Positions 23,741-31,637 of a DNA stretch of 64,000 bases are shown here, one piece after another; positions within the stretch are counted from its first letter, which is position 1, and every line of letters begins with the position of its first letter. Source of the DNA: Paraburkholderia acidipaludis NBRC 101816 (GTDB lineage: Bacteria > Pseudomonadota > Gammaproteobacteria > Burkholderiales > Burkholderiaceae); assembly GCF_000684975.1 (NCBI RefSeq), contig NZ_BAXZ01000005.1, positions 318,792 to 382,791 on the forward strand, read 5' to 3'. Made by a program: the position numbers and the translations under genes. Under the pieces are notes generated by a model. It was not told the DNA's origin. It worked only from the letters and a program-made list of their open reading frames with translations, and did no database searches.

Positions 23741-23763
23741 AAATGTCGGTCGAACCGACATTT
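23741..23763. repeat. 10-bp-stem hairpin with TGTCGG motif
   Basis: AAATGTCGGT-cga-ACCGACATTT is a perfect inverted repeat 11 bp after the small gene. It contains the same TGTCGG/CCGACA hexamer as the cluster at 20110-20167. Confidence 0.7.
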
Positions 23764-23774
23764 GAGCGAAGCGC

Positions 23775-23806
23775 AAGCCCTGTTCGCACGCAAGTCGAAC
23801 AGGGCT
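23775..23806 (+). terminator. Hairpin terminator after the small basic protein gene
   Basis: AAGCCCTGTTCG...CGAACAGGGCTT forms a 12-bp stem with an 8-base loop. Only a short T-rich tail follows, so it is a moderate terminator. Confidence 0.65.
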
Positions 23807-24039
23807 TCATCGTTGAAGAACCGCGTTTTTCGTGATTTCTCCTGTGTACGATGTACACAGGCTACGCCTGCTGCACTGCGTTTTCTTTGGTTTTGGGGCC
23901 ACATTGACTGTAGTACGCAGTGTAGTACAGTTAATTCCTACAAAAATACAACAAGGTTCAGTCGGATGATGTTCGGAGCCGGCCACCGCAGTATCGGCGC
24001 AGACTCTCACACGATCTCCAAATTTTGCCGGCAAGCTTC

Positions 24040-24068
24040 TTGCCAAGAAGTTCAGCCTTAGCTACAAT
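24040..24068 (+). promoter_or_regulatory. Island-borne promoter driving tRNA-Pro
   Basis: TTGCCA (24040-24045) and TACAAT (24063-24068) are separated by exactly 17 bp. The expected start near 24075 is about 56 bp before the tRNA. It lies inside the island, left of the right att repeat, so the intact tRNA is now expressed from element DNA. Confidence 0.75.
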
Positions 24069-24125
24069 ACTGGTCTTGCTTGATGACAAACGCGGCGTAA
24101 CTTGCTGTGTACGCTGTCAACGCAA

Positions 24126-24170
24126 AAATTCGGGGTGTAGCTTAGCCTGGTAGAGCGCTACGTTCGGGAC
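24126..24170 (+). repeat. attR: right 45-bp direct repeat
   Basis: This copy is identical to 10532-10576 and ends just after the anticodon loop of the intact tRNA-Pro gene. Bases to its right are original chromosome; those to its left are element. Confidence 0.92.
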
Positions 24171-24207
24171 GTAGAGGCCGGAGGTTCGAATCCTCTCACC
24201 CCGACCA
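24131..24207 (+). tRNA. tRNA-Pro (anticodon CGG)
   Basis: A 77-base gene with all arms intact: acceptor CGGGGTG/CACCCCG, D arm, anticodon stem CTACG/CGTAG enclosing loop TTCGGGA (anticodon CGG), T arm GGAGG-TTCGAAT-CCTCT and encoded CCA. It matches the bacterial proK-type pattern and reads CCG codons, which are frequent in this high-G+C genome. Its 5' half was supplied by the island and its 3' half is the original chromosomal sequence. Confidence 0.97.
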
Positions 24208-24214
24208 GAATTTC

Positions 24215-24249
24215 GAAAAAACCGCGCAAGCATTGCGCGGTTTTTTTTC
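24215..24249 (+). terminator. Terminator of tRNA-Pro
   Basis: AAAACCGCGCAA-gcat-TGCGCGGTTTT followed by eight T residues lies 8 bp after the tRNA 3' end. This is a classical intrinsic terminator. Confidence 0.92.
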
Positions 24250-24405
24250 GCCTGCTGTTTTTTGCCAGGAAGCTTTTTGCCAATAAGCGCCAAACAAGCA
24301 AGCACGCCCTACGGGCACGATGGGGCACGACAGCCCGGCCACAACCGGCTGGCAAACGTCCCTCTGCTATAGTCTCCCCATCCGTTTCTCTCACTTTCGC
24401 GACGC

Positions 24406-25725
24406 GTGGACCACCTCCCGTTATGGGCGCAGATCGGCGCCGTCTTCGTGCTGCTCATCTGCTCCAGCTTCTTCTCCATTTCCGAAACGGCGATGATGGC
24501 GCTCAACCGCCATCGGCTGAAACACCTTGCCAACCACGGCGCGCTCGGCGCGAAGACCACACAGAATCTGCTGGGCCGCACGGATCTGCTACTTACCGTC
24601 ATCCTGATCGGTAACAACCTCTTCAACACGATCATCCCGGTTCTCACCACCTCGATCGCGCTGCGCACCTTCGGTCATAACAACCTCGTGCTCTCGGTCG
24701 CGACCGGTATCGTCGCGTTCCTGATCATCGTGTTCGCGGAAATCACGCCGAAGATCGTCGGCGCGACCTTCCCCGAGAAGATCGCCCTGCCCGCGAGCCT
24801 CCTGATCGCGCCGCTCATGCGCGTGACCAAGCCGGTCGTCTGGTTCGTGAACCTGTTCGCCAACAGCGTCCTGCGTCTGTTGCACATCAACACGGCCAAC
24901 GCGCACAGCCAGCGGCTCTCGACCGAAGAGCTGCGCACCATCGTGCTCGAGTCCGGCAGCTTCATGCCGACCAAGCACCGCAGCGTCCTCCTGAACCTGT
25001 TCGACCTGGAGAACATCACCGTCGACGACGTGATGATTCCGCGCCGGCGCATCGAGGCGCTCGACTTCGACGCGCCGCTCGACGACATCCTCCATCAGCT
25101 AGAAACCTGCTATCACAACCGGCTGATCGTCTATCAGGGCGACATCGACCGCGTGCTGGGCGTTCTGCACGTGCGCAAGACGCTGTCCGCGCTGCACAAC
25201 CAGGAACTGGAGCGCGACACGCTGCGCGAGCTGCTGGACGAGCCGTATTTCGTGCCCACCGGCACGCCCGTCTTCCAGCAGCTTCAGTACTTCCAGGAAG
25301 GCCGCCACCGCGTTGCGCTCGTGGTCAACGAGTATGGCGAGATGGAAGGCCTCGTCACGCCGGAAGACATCATCGAGGAGCTGATCGGCGAGTTCACCAC
25401 GACCCTGCCGCGCAGCGGCGCGGGCCGCGGCGGCTGGAACGAGGATGGCGAGTGCATCGTGCCGGGCAGCATGCCCTTGCGCGAGTTGAACCGCTGGCTG
25501 CATCTCACGCTGCCCACCGACGGTCCGAAGACGCTCAACGGCCTCATCCTCGAAATGCTGGAGGAGATTCCCGAAGGCGACGTGTGCCTGCAGATCGGCG
25601 ACGTGAAGCTCGAAGTGCTGCGCAGCGACGACCAGTCCGTGCGCACCGTGAAGCTCTTCAAGCCCGGTGCGAAGCCGCGCGCCAGCACGCTGCAGAAGGC
25701 AAAGAAGCTCTTGCCGGGCCGTTAG
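24406..25725 (+). CDS. HlyC/CorC-family membrane protein with DUF21 and CBS domains
   Basis: A 439-residue member of the family once called hemolysin C / CorC, related to YfjD/CorB and implicated in magnesium and cobalt handling. Residues about 5-190 are the DUF21 transmembrane domain, starting SSFFSISETAMMALNRHRL. Two CBS domains lie at about 205-330 (DVMIPRRRIEALD; VVNEYGEMEGLVTPEDIIEE), and the CorC_HlyC C-terminal domain at about 345-425. The GTG start (MDHLPLWAQIG) is the only reasonable one. It is the first gene after the tRNA-Pro island. The exact transported ion cannot be told from sequence. Confidence 0.9.
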   Translation: MDHLPLWAQIGAVFVLLICSSFFSISETAMMALNRHRLKHLANHGALGAKTTQNLLGRTDLLLTVILIGNNLFNTIIPVLTTSIALRTFGHNNLVLSVATGIVAFLIIVFAEITPKIVGATFPEKIALPASLLIAPLMRVTKPVVWFVNLFANSVLRLLHINTANAHSQRLSTEELRTIVLESGSFMPTKHRSVLLNLFDLENITVDDVMIPRRRIEALDFDAPLDDILHQLETCYHNRLIVYQGDIDRVLGVLHVRKTLSALHNQELERDTLRELLDEPYFVPTGTPVFQQLQYFQEGRHRVALVVNEYGEMEGLVTPEDIIEELIGEFTTTLPRSGAGRGGWNEDGECIVPGSMPLRELNRWLHLTLPTDGPKTLNGLILEMLEEIPEGDVCLQIGDVKLEVLRSDDQSVRTVKLFKPGAKPRASTLQKAKKLLPGR

Positions 25726-25763
25726 CCGTTCGGCCGAGTGGCGCACGAGTCGCGCGTCGCTCG

Positions 25764-27086
25764 ATGATGGAAGCCGTCCTCCATGAAGGCGGCTTCGGCC
25801 GGATCCCCATGTTTCGCATTCCCTACCGTGAGGCGGCGCGCCGTGCGTGCTCGTCCGCGCAAACTACGGCCGGCGGTGGCGGTATCGCTCGCCCGAACGC
25901 CCCCGCATCGCTTGCCGCTGCCGACGACGCGCCCGCGGTACGACTCCTCGCCGACACGCTGCGCGAAGCCGCACGACGCAATGCGTCCGATCTCCACGTC
26001 GAGCCGCTCGAGCACGGCTGGCGTATCCGGCTGCGCATCGACGGCGTGCTGCATGAAGCGGCCCGGCCACCCGCCCATTTGCGCGACGCGTTCATCACAC
26101 GCGTCAAGGTGCTCGCGCGCATGGACATTGCCGAAAGACGCATTCCGCTCGATGGACGGCTGCGGCTCGCGCCGCCCGGTTCGGCACAGGCCGCCGAGGA
26201 CTATCGCGTGAATTCGCTCCCCACGCTCTTCGGCGAGAAGCTCGTGCTGCGCCGGCTCGAAGCCTTGCCCGCGAATCTCTCGCTGGCCGCGCTCGGGCTA
26301 GACGAGCTGCAGCGGCAAGCGGTTGCCGAGGCGATCGGCGCGCCGCACGGCCTCGTGCTCGTCACCGGTCCGACCGGCAGCGGCAAGACGCTCTCGCTCT
26401 ACTGCTTCCTGCAGAAGCTCAACAACGATTCGTGCAATCTGTGCTCGGTCGAAGACCCCGCCGAAATCCAGCTCGCGGGCATCAACCAGGTCAACGTGCG
26501 CGAAAAAGCGGGACTCACCTTCGCGGTCGCGTTGCGCGCGCTGCTGCGCCAGGATCCGGACGTCATCATGATCGGCGAGATCCGCGACGAGGAAACCGCC
26601 AGCGTTGCCGTGAAGGCGGCGCAGACGGGCCACCTCGTGCTTTCCACCCTGCATACCAACGACGCGCCCGCCGCCGCGGCGCGGCTGATCGATATCGGCG
26701 TCGAGCCTTATAACCTCGCCGGTGCCGTGAGGCTCGTCACGGCGCAGCGGCTCGTGCGCAAGCTCTGTGCTCAGTGCCGCACGAGCGCCCGCGAATCGGC
26801 CGCCACGCTGCGCGCCGCCGGGCTGGACGCCAACGAGGAAACCTGGACAGCACGCGGCTGCGAAGCGTGTCACGGCATCGGGTATCGCGGGCGCATCGGG
26901 ATTCATGAGGTGATGCCCGTGTCGGAGGGACTGCGAGACCTGATCGCCGCGAAGCAGGGTGCGCGAGCCATCGCTCGACAGGCGCGCGCGGAAGGTGTCG
27001 CGACGCTGCGCGATGCCGCGCTCGCACGCGTGCGCGACGGCACGACGAGCCTCGCCGAAGCGCTCGCCGCGACAGATACGCCATGA
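25764..27086 (+). CDS. pilB: Type IV pilus / type II secretion assembly ATPase (PilB/GspE)
   Basis: A hexameric ATPase that powers pilus extension at the inner membrane. With the ATG at 25764 it has 440 residues: Walker A GPTGSGKT (202-209), Asp box and Walker B (DVIMIGEIRDEET), His box (TGHLVLSTLHTNDA), and the C-terminal tetracysteine KLCAQC...CEACHGIGYRG. It is shorter than typical PilB (about 570) because most of the N-terminal N1 domain is missing; only about 55 residues precede the N2-like domain. It overlaps the pilC gene by 4 bp. The pil names rest on the pilBCD context. Confidence 0.88.
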   Translation: MMEAVLHEGGFGRIPMFRIPYREAARRACSSAQTTAGGGGIARPNAPASLAAADDAPAVRLLADTLREAARRNASDLHVEPLEHGWRIRLRIDGVLHEAARPPAHLRDAFITRVKVLARMDIAERRIPLDGRLRLAPPGSAQAAEDYRVNSLPTLFGEKLVLRRLEALPANLSLAALGLDELQRQAVAEAIGAPHGLVLVTGPTGSGKTLSLYCFLQKLNNDSCNLCSVEDPAEIQLAGINQVNVREKAGLTFAVALRALLRQDPDVIMIGEIRDEETASVAVKAAQTGHLVLSTLHTNDAPAAAARLIDIGVEPYNLAGAVRLVTAQRLVRKLCAQCRTSARESAATLRAAGLDANEETWTARGCEACHGIGYRGRIGIHEVMPVSEGLRDLIAAKQGARAIARQARAEGVATLRDAALARVRDGTTSLAEALAATDTP

Positions 27087-28309
27087 CGCCCGCGCGCGAG
27101 GGTCACGCCCAGCCGCCGGCCGAGTGGTGCTACACGTGGCAAGGCTTCGATGCTTCGGGCAGGCCGCGGCGCGGCGCGCTGATCGCAGTCGATGTGGCCG
27201 CCGCCCGGTACGCGCTCAAACGCGAACGCATCGCCGTCACGGCACTTGCGCAGCGGCGGGCCGCGCCGCGCCCGCGAGCGAGCCATGCCGACGTCACGCG
27301 CTTCACGCGCCAGTTATCGAGCCTGCAGCGCGCTGGCCTGCCGCTCGCGCCGTCGCTCGAACTGCTCGCGCAATCGCCCGGCCCTGGCGGCATGCCGCGT
27401 ATCGCCGGGGCGCTCGCACGCGATATCACCGCCGGCATGCGCTTCTCCGATTCGCTCGCACGCCACCCTGCCCGCTTCGGCGTGCTCTACTGCCAGCTCG
27501 TCGCGGTTGGCGAGGCCTCCGGCACACTCGCCGCCGTCCTCGGGCGCATCGCCGACGACCGTGAGCGCGCCGCCGCGCAGCGTTCGAAGGTACGCGCGGC
27601 CCTCACCTATCCGGTTGCCGTCCTTTTGCTGGCCGTGGCCATTACGGCAGCGTTGCTGGTCTGGGTCGTGCCCACCTTCAAGCAGATCTTCGACGGTTTC
27701 GGCGCTGCGCTGCCCGCGCCCACGTTGTTCGTCCTGATGCTCTCCGGCGCGGCGGCGCGCTGGAGCGTGCCCGTCGCGGCGTGCATCGCGGCGGGCGTTG
27801 CCGCGACGCACGCCGTGCTGCGCCGCTCGGCGCAAGCGCGTATCGCTTTTGGCCGCGCCGCCCTCAAGCTGCCGTTCGCCGGCCCGCTGCTCACGGCGCT
27901 GTGCGCAGCGCGCTGGAGCCGCGCGCTCGGCACCCTGCTCGCCGCGGGCACGCCGCTCGCCGACGCGTTCGATTCGCTCGCCCACGCCAGCGGCAACGCC
28001 TTCTTCGATCACGCGAGCGCGGGCATCAGCGCGCGTTTGAGGCGCGGCGAGCGGCTTGCCTCCGCGATGCGCGCCACGGGCTGCTTTCCCGCCGACGTCG
28101 TCCAGCCCGTGGCCGTTGCAGAGGAGTCCGGCGCACTCGACGCCATGCTGCTCGACGTCGCCTCGCTCGCCGACCGTCAGGTCGACGAAAAGATCGGCCT
28201 GCTTTCGAGTCTGTGCGAGCCGCTCGTAATCGTCGTGCTCGGCGCGCTGGTCGGCGGACTCGTGGTGGCGATGTATCTTCCCATCATTCAACTGGGCAAC
28301 GTGGTGTAG
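27083..28309 (+). CDS. pilC: Type IV pilus platform protein (PilC/GspF)
   Basis: This inner-membrane platform protein couples the assembly ATPase to the pilus. The 408 residues carry two GspF domains of about 120 residues each (from about 70 and 275), with hydrophobic segments near 170-190, 225-250 and 380-405, the typical three-helix layout. FTRQLSSLQRAGLPLAPSLE is the family's first signature. It begins within the last 4 bp of pilB and is followed 27 bp later by the prepilin peptidase gene, so all three should be translated from one transcript. Confidence 0.9.
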   Translation: MTPAREGHAQPPAEWCYTWQGFDASGRPRRGALIAVDVAAARYALKRERIAVTALAQRRAAPRPRASHADVTRFTRQLSSLQRAGLPLAPSLELLAQSPGPGGMPRIAGALARDITAGMRFSDSLARHPARFGVLYCQLVAVGEASGTLAAVLGRIADDRERAAAQRSKVRAALTYPVAVLLLAVAITAALLVWVVPTFKQIFDGFGAALPAPTLFVLMLSGAAARWSVPVAACIAAGVAATHAVLRRSAQARIAFGRAALKLPFAGPLLTALCAARWSRALGTLLAAGTPLADAFDSLAHASGNAFFDHASAGISARLRRGERLASAMRATGCFPADVVQPVAVAEESGALDAMLLDVASLADRQVDEKIGLLSSLCEPLVIVVLGALVGGLVVAMYLPIIQLGNVV

Positions 28310-28336
28310 CATCGCTGCCAGATTCCCGTTCCGACC

Positions 28337-29254
28337 ATGCCTCTTCATTTTCTGTCCGCTCCCGACCTCGCGGCCACCGGCCCCGCCAGCACCGTCGATG
28401 CCGCGCTCGTCACACTGCCGCCTGCCGTGCTGATGGGTTTTGCGATCGTGCTCGGGCTCGTCGTAGGCAGCTTCCTGAACGTGGTCGTGCACCGGCTGCC
28501 CATCATGGTGGAACGCGCATGGCGCGCGGACGCCGCCGAATCGTCGGGCCGACTCTTCGCTGACGACGGCCTGCCCGAACGCTACAACCTGTGGCTGCCG
28601 CGCAGCGCCTGCCCGCATTGCGGCCACGTGCTGCGCGCGTGGGAGAACATCCCCGTGCTTAGCTGGCTGGCGCTGCGCGGTCGCTGCTCGCGCTGCCACG
28701 CGCGCGTAAGTGCCCGCTATCCGCTCATCGAACTGGCCGGCGCCATCTGCGCGGCGCTCGCCCTGGCCGTGTTCGGCCCTTCCGGCAAAGCGTTGGCCGC
28801 GTTCGCGCTGTGCGCCGCGCTCATCGCCGCGAGCGCCATCGACCTCGAACATCAGATGCTCTACGACGAAATCACGCAGCCGCTGCTCTGGGCCGGGCTG
28901 ATCGTGAATCTATGGGGCACGTTCGTTACGCTGCACGAGGCCGTGATCGGCGCCGTGGCGGGCTATCTCGCGCTCTGGTGCGTGTACTGGCTGTTCCGGC
29001 TCCTGCGCGGCATCGAAGGAATGGGCTACGGCGACTTCAAGCTACTCGCGGCGCTCGGCGCCTGGCTAGGCTGGAGCGCTTTGCCGCAGATCGTCGTGAT
29101 CGCCGCCGTCGCTGGAGCCGCCGTCGGCCTCGCCGCCACCTGGAGCGGACGCATGCGCTTCGAGGAGCCCCTGCCGTTCGGCCCGTATCTCGCCGCGGGC
29201 GCGCTCGTCACGCTATTTGTGGGTACACCGTTCTACTTCATGTGGGGGAGCTGA
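28337..29254 (+). CDS. pilD: Prepilin peptidase / N-methyltransferase
   Basis: PilD cleaves the leader of type IV prepilins and N-methylates the new N-terminus. Visible features are the N-terminal methylase region with two CxxC pairs (SACPHCGHV; GRCSRCHARV, about residues 90-125) and the two aspartates of the aspartyl protease: ASAIDLEHQMLYDE and MGYGDFKLLAALGAWLG. The 305-residue, multi-spanning protein has the full family length. It precedes coaE by 3 bp in an operon order conserved in beta- and gamma-proteobacteria. Confidence 0.94.
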   Translation: MPLHFLSAPDLAATGPASTVDAALVTLPPAVLMGFAIVLGLVVGSFLNVVVHRLPIMVERAWRADAAESSGRLFADDGLPERYNLWLPRSACPHCGHVLRAWENIPVLSWLALRGRCSRCHARVSARYPLIELAGAICAALALAVFGPSGKALAAFALCAALIAASAIDLEHQMLYDEITQPLLWAGLIVNLWGTFVTLHEAVIGAVAGYLALWCVYWLFRLLRGIEGMGYGDFKLLAALGAWLGWSALPQIVVIAAVAGAAVGLAATWSGRMRFEEPLPFGPYLAAGALVTLFVGTPFYFMWGS

Positions 29255-29257
29255 TCG

Positions 29258-29875
29258 ATGTTTTCGGTCGGACTGACAGGCGGCATAGGCAGCGGCAAGT
29301 CCACGGTCGCCGACCTGTTCGCGGCGCGCGGCGTGCCGATCGTCGATACCGACGTGATCGCTCACCAGGTCACGGCGCCGCAAGGCGCCGCCATGGAAGC
29401 GATCCGCAAGCAATTCGGCCCTGAATTCGTCGCGCCCGACGGGTCGATGGACCGTGCCCGCATGCGCGCGCTCGTCTTCGGCGATGAGGCAGCCCGCAAG
29501 CGTCTCGAGGCGATCACGCATCCGCTCATCCGCTCGGAAACCGAACGCGAGTCGCTTGCCGCGAGCGGTCCGTACGTCATCGTCGTCGTGCCGCTGCTCG
29601 TCGAGTCCGGCACGTGGAAAGCGCGGGTCGACCGCGTGCTCGACGTCGACTGCAGCGTCGAGACGCAAATCGAACGCGTGATGCGCCGCAACGGCTTCAC
29701 GCGCGAACAGGTGCTGGCCATCATTGCGCGCCAGGCCACGCGCGATGCGCGCCTTGCGGCTGCCGACGACGTCGTCGTCAACAACGGCGCCACGCTCGAA
29801 TCGCTGGGCCGGGACGTGGACGCGCTGCACGCGCGCTACCTCGCACTCGCACAATCCGCCAGCACGCAAAGCTGA
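29258..29875 (+). CDS. coaE: Dephospho-CoA kinase
   Basis: CoaE catalyses the last step of coenzyme A synthesis, phosphorylating the ribose 3'-OH of dephospho-CoA. The 205-residue protein starts MFSVGLTGGIGSGKSTVADL (P-loop), followed by VDTDVIAHQVT and the lid and substrate motifs VVPLLVESGTW and DCSVETQIERVMRRN. The length is standard. Three base pairs separate it from the peptidase gene, in the common pilD-coaE arrangement. Confidence 0.96.
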   Translation: MFSVGLTGGIGSGKSTVADLFAARGVPIVDTDVIAHQVTAPQGAAMEAIRKQFGPEFVAPDGSMDRARMRALVFGDEAARKRLEAITHPLIRSETERESLAASGPYVIVVVPLLVESGTWKARVDRVLDVDCSVETQIERVMRRNGFTREQVLAIIARQATRDARLAAADDVVVNNGATLESLGRDVDALHARYLALAQSASTQS

Positions 29876-30045
29876 ACGCCACGGCGCGTTGATTCAGGAC
29901 AGAGCATGGAAGTGCCGCCGGCCGCTCCCCGGCGAGCCGTCGGCGTCACCGGTGAACCGGCCGCCTTGCCCGCGATTGCGACCGTAGTCCCACCGCATTA
30001 GAATGTCCTGCAATCCTTCACCGACCACGCCCGAGGCGAGCGCGC

Positions 30046-30801
30046 TTGATTCTTTACGAGTATCCCTTCAACGAGCGAATCCGTACGCTGCTGCGCCTCG
30101 AAGACTTGTTCGAGCGCTTCACGTTTTTCCTGACCCAGGAGGATCCGAGGGAACATCACGTCGCGCTCACGACGCTGTTCGAAATCGCGGAAGTCGCGGG
30201 CCGCGCCGACCTCAAGTCGGACCTCATGAAGGAGCTCGAAAGGCAGCGCCAAACGCTCGCACCGTTCCGCGGCAATCCTGGCATCGAGCAGAACGCGCTC
30301 GAAACCGTGCTCGGCGAGATCGAGCAAACGCTTGCGGGCCTCACGCAGATGCAGGGCAAGACCGGCCAGCATCTGGCCGACAACGAATGGCTCGCCAGCA
30401 TCCGCAGCCGCGCGATCATTCCGGGCGGCACCTGCAAGTTCGACCTGCCCTCGTACTACGCGTGGCAACAATTGCATCCCGACCAGCGCCGCCAGGACAT
30501 CGCCAAATGGGTCATGCCGCTCCTGTCCCTGCGCGACGCCGCCGCGATCGTGCTGCGCCTCGCGCGCGAATCGGGTCAGGCGTCGAAGGTGATGGCGATG
30601 CAGGGCAGTTACCAGCAAATGCTCTCGGGCCGCGCCTATCAGCTGATGCAGGTGCGCGTGGCACCGGATTTGCGCGTGATTCCGGAAGCCAGCGCCAACA
30701 AATATATGCTGTGGGTGCGCTTCACGGTACAGGATGGCGATTTGCGGCCGCGCGCCGTGGACGTCGACGTGCCGTTCCAGTTGACGCTGTGCAGCCTTTG
30801 A
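30046..30801 (+). CDS. zapD: Cell division protein ZapD
   Basis: ZapD binds the C-terminal tail of FtsZ and bundles filaments at the Z-ring. The frame has no upstream ATG; the TTG at 30046 gives MILYEYPFNERIRTLLRLED, the expected N-terminus of the family, with a GAGG box upstream. The 251 residues match family length and include PGGTCKFDLPSYYAW. The gene follows coaE and precedes yacG, as in many proteobacteria. Confidence 0.93.
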   Translation: MILYEYPFNERIRTLLRLEDLFERFTFFLTQEDPREHHVALTTLFEIAEVAGRADLKSDLMKELERQRQTLAPFRGNPGIEQNALETVLGEIEQTLAGLTQMQGKTGQHLADNEWLASIRSRAIIPGGTCKFDLPSYYAWQQLHPDQRRQDIAKWVMPLLSLRDAAAIVLRLARESGQASKVMAMQGSYQQMLSGRAYQLMQVRVAPDLRVIPEASANKYMLWVRFTVQDGDLRPRAVDVDVPFQLTLCSL

Positions 30802-30887
30802 CGGCTCGAAGCGCAGATTTTTGCCAGCAGCGTTTTGCCAACCGTACCGGCGCCTCGCAGAGCGCGCCCGACTGACCGTTCAACCGC

Positions 30888-31085
30888 ATGACCACTGTCG
30901 TCAAATGTCCGACCTGCGGCAAGGATGTCCGCTGGGTACCGGAAAACCGCTTCCGCCCGTTCTGCTCGGAACGCTGCAAGCAGATGGATCTGGGCGCCTG
31001 GGCCGCCGAAAAGTACCGCATCGGCGGCAACGACGAAGACACGCCCCCCGATGACGAGGCGCCGCCTACGGACACGCGTCAATAG
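30888..31085 (+). CDS. yacG: DNA gyrase inhibitor / zinc protein YacG
   Basis: A 65-residue zinc-binding protein that inhibits gyrase in E. coli. The four-cysteine site is plain (VKCPTCGKDV and PFCSERCKQMD), followed by LGAWAAEKYRI and an acidic tail (EDTPPDDEAPP). It is the last gene of the pilBCD-coaE-zapD-yacG group, and a strong bidirectional terminator follows. Confidence 0.94.
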   Translation: MTTVVKCPTCGKDVRWVPENRFRPFCSERCKQMDLGAWAAEKYRIGGNDEDTPPDDEAPPTDTRQ

Positions 31086-31115
31086 CCGGTAGCCTAGGCC
31101 CGGCCTCACCAATGA

Positions 31116-31148
31116 AAAGGCCGCTGCGCGAATCGCGCAGCGGCCTTT
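31116..31148. terminator. Bidirectional terminator
   Basis: AAAGGCCGCTGCGCG-aat-CGCGCAGCGGCCTTT is a 15-bp perfect stem between the convergent yacG and Nudix genes. T-runs lie on both sides. Confidence 0.92.
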
Positions 31149-31214
31149 CTCGTCCCGGCCTCCGCTCAGGCGCACCAAGAGCGGCGAGCGGAGAAGCCGC
31201 TTCGTTTCACCGTA

Positions 31215-31637
31215 TCACTCGGCGGCCAGCCATTCGAGCACCGGAATCGTCGCCGGCAACAGCGGCTCGACGCTCGCCGGCAGCGACTGCCAGACGAACG
31301 CCTGACCCTCGCGCCCATGGGGCTCGCCGCTCCACTCGGTCACCTTGCAGAAGTAAAGCCGCACGTAGGCGTGCGGATAGTCGTGTTCGAGCGTATGCCA
31401 GAGATGGCACGCCTTCACGTCGATGCCCAGTTCCTCGTGCAGTTCGCGCGCGAGCGCCGCCTCGACCGACTCGCCTGACTCCAGCTTGCCGCCCGGAAAC
31501 TCCCAATAACCTGCATAGGGCTTGCCTTCGGGGCGTTGCGCGAGCAGGTAGCGGCCGTCGGGCTGTACCAGCACGCCCACCGCTACCTCGGTCACCGGGC
31601 GCGACGGCGTAGCCATGTCCTCCGCGTGCATGCTCAT
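31215..31637 (-). CDS. Nudix hydrolase, MutT type
   Basis: A 140-residue Nudix enzyme probably acting on 8-oxo-dGTP to prevent mutation. The ATG at 31637 (MSMHAEDMATPSRPVTEVAV) overlaps the stop of the AAA gene upstream by 4 bp; a longer frame upstream has no similarity. The Nudix box GGKLESGESVEAALARELHE and the nucleoside-binding EFPGG are complete. MutT-type substrate choice is inferred from the layout, and its position downstream of the AAA gene is usual in Burkholderia. Confidence 0.85.
   Translation of the reverse strand: MSMHAEDMATPSRPVTEVAVGVLVQPDGRYLLAQRPEGKPYAGYWEFPGGKLESGESVEAALARELHEELGIDVKACHLWHTLEHDYPHAYVRLYFCKVTEWSGEPHGREGQAFVWQSLPASVEPLLPATIPVLEWLAAE

Larger units (their letters stand above)
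10532..24170. mobile_element. Genomic island inserted in tRNA-Pro(CGG)
   Basis: A 45-bp perfect direct repeat (10532-10576 and 24126-24170) made of the 5' flank and 5' half of tRNA-Pro bounds a 13.6-kb segment. The segment opens with a tyrosine integrase gene pointing inward and holds mostly unrecognised genes, an HUH Rep-like protein, a second recombinase and regulators. It contains A+T-rich stretches (22 G+C in 60 bases at 13621-13680) unlike the flanks, while ispB on the left and the CorC-like gene on the right are ordinary core genes. No structural phage genes, conjugation genes or relaxase operon are seen. It is best described as a small integrative element or satellite-like island; mobility is not shown. 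Confidence 0.9.

Noticed and set aside
23340..23858. A 172-codon minus-strand frame over the small basic protein
   Set aside because: It is rich in Cys, Leu and Arg without any pattern. The plus-strand 61-residue gene has a ribosome-binding site and terminator.
10532..24170. A complete prophage
   Set aside because: No capsid, tail, portal, terminase or lysis genes can be recognised; the size and gene set fit a small island instead.
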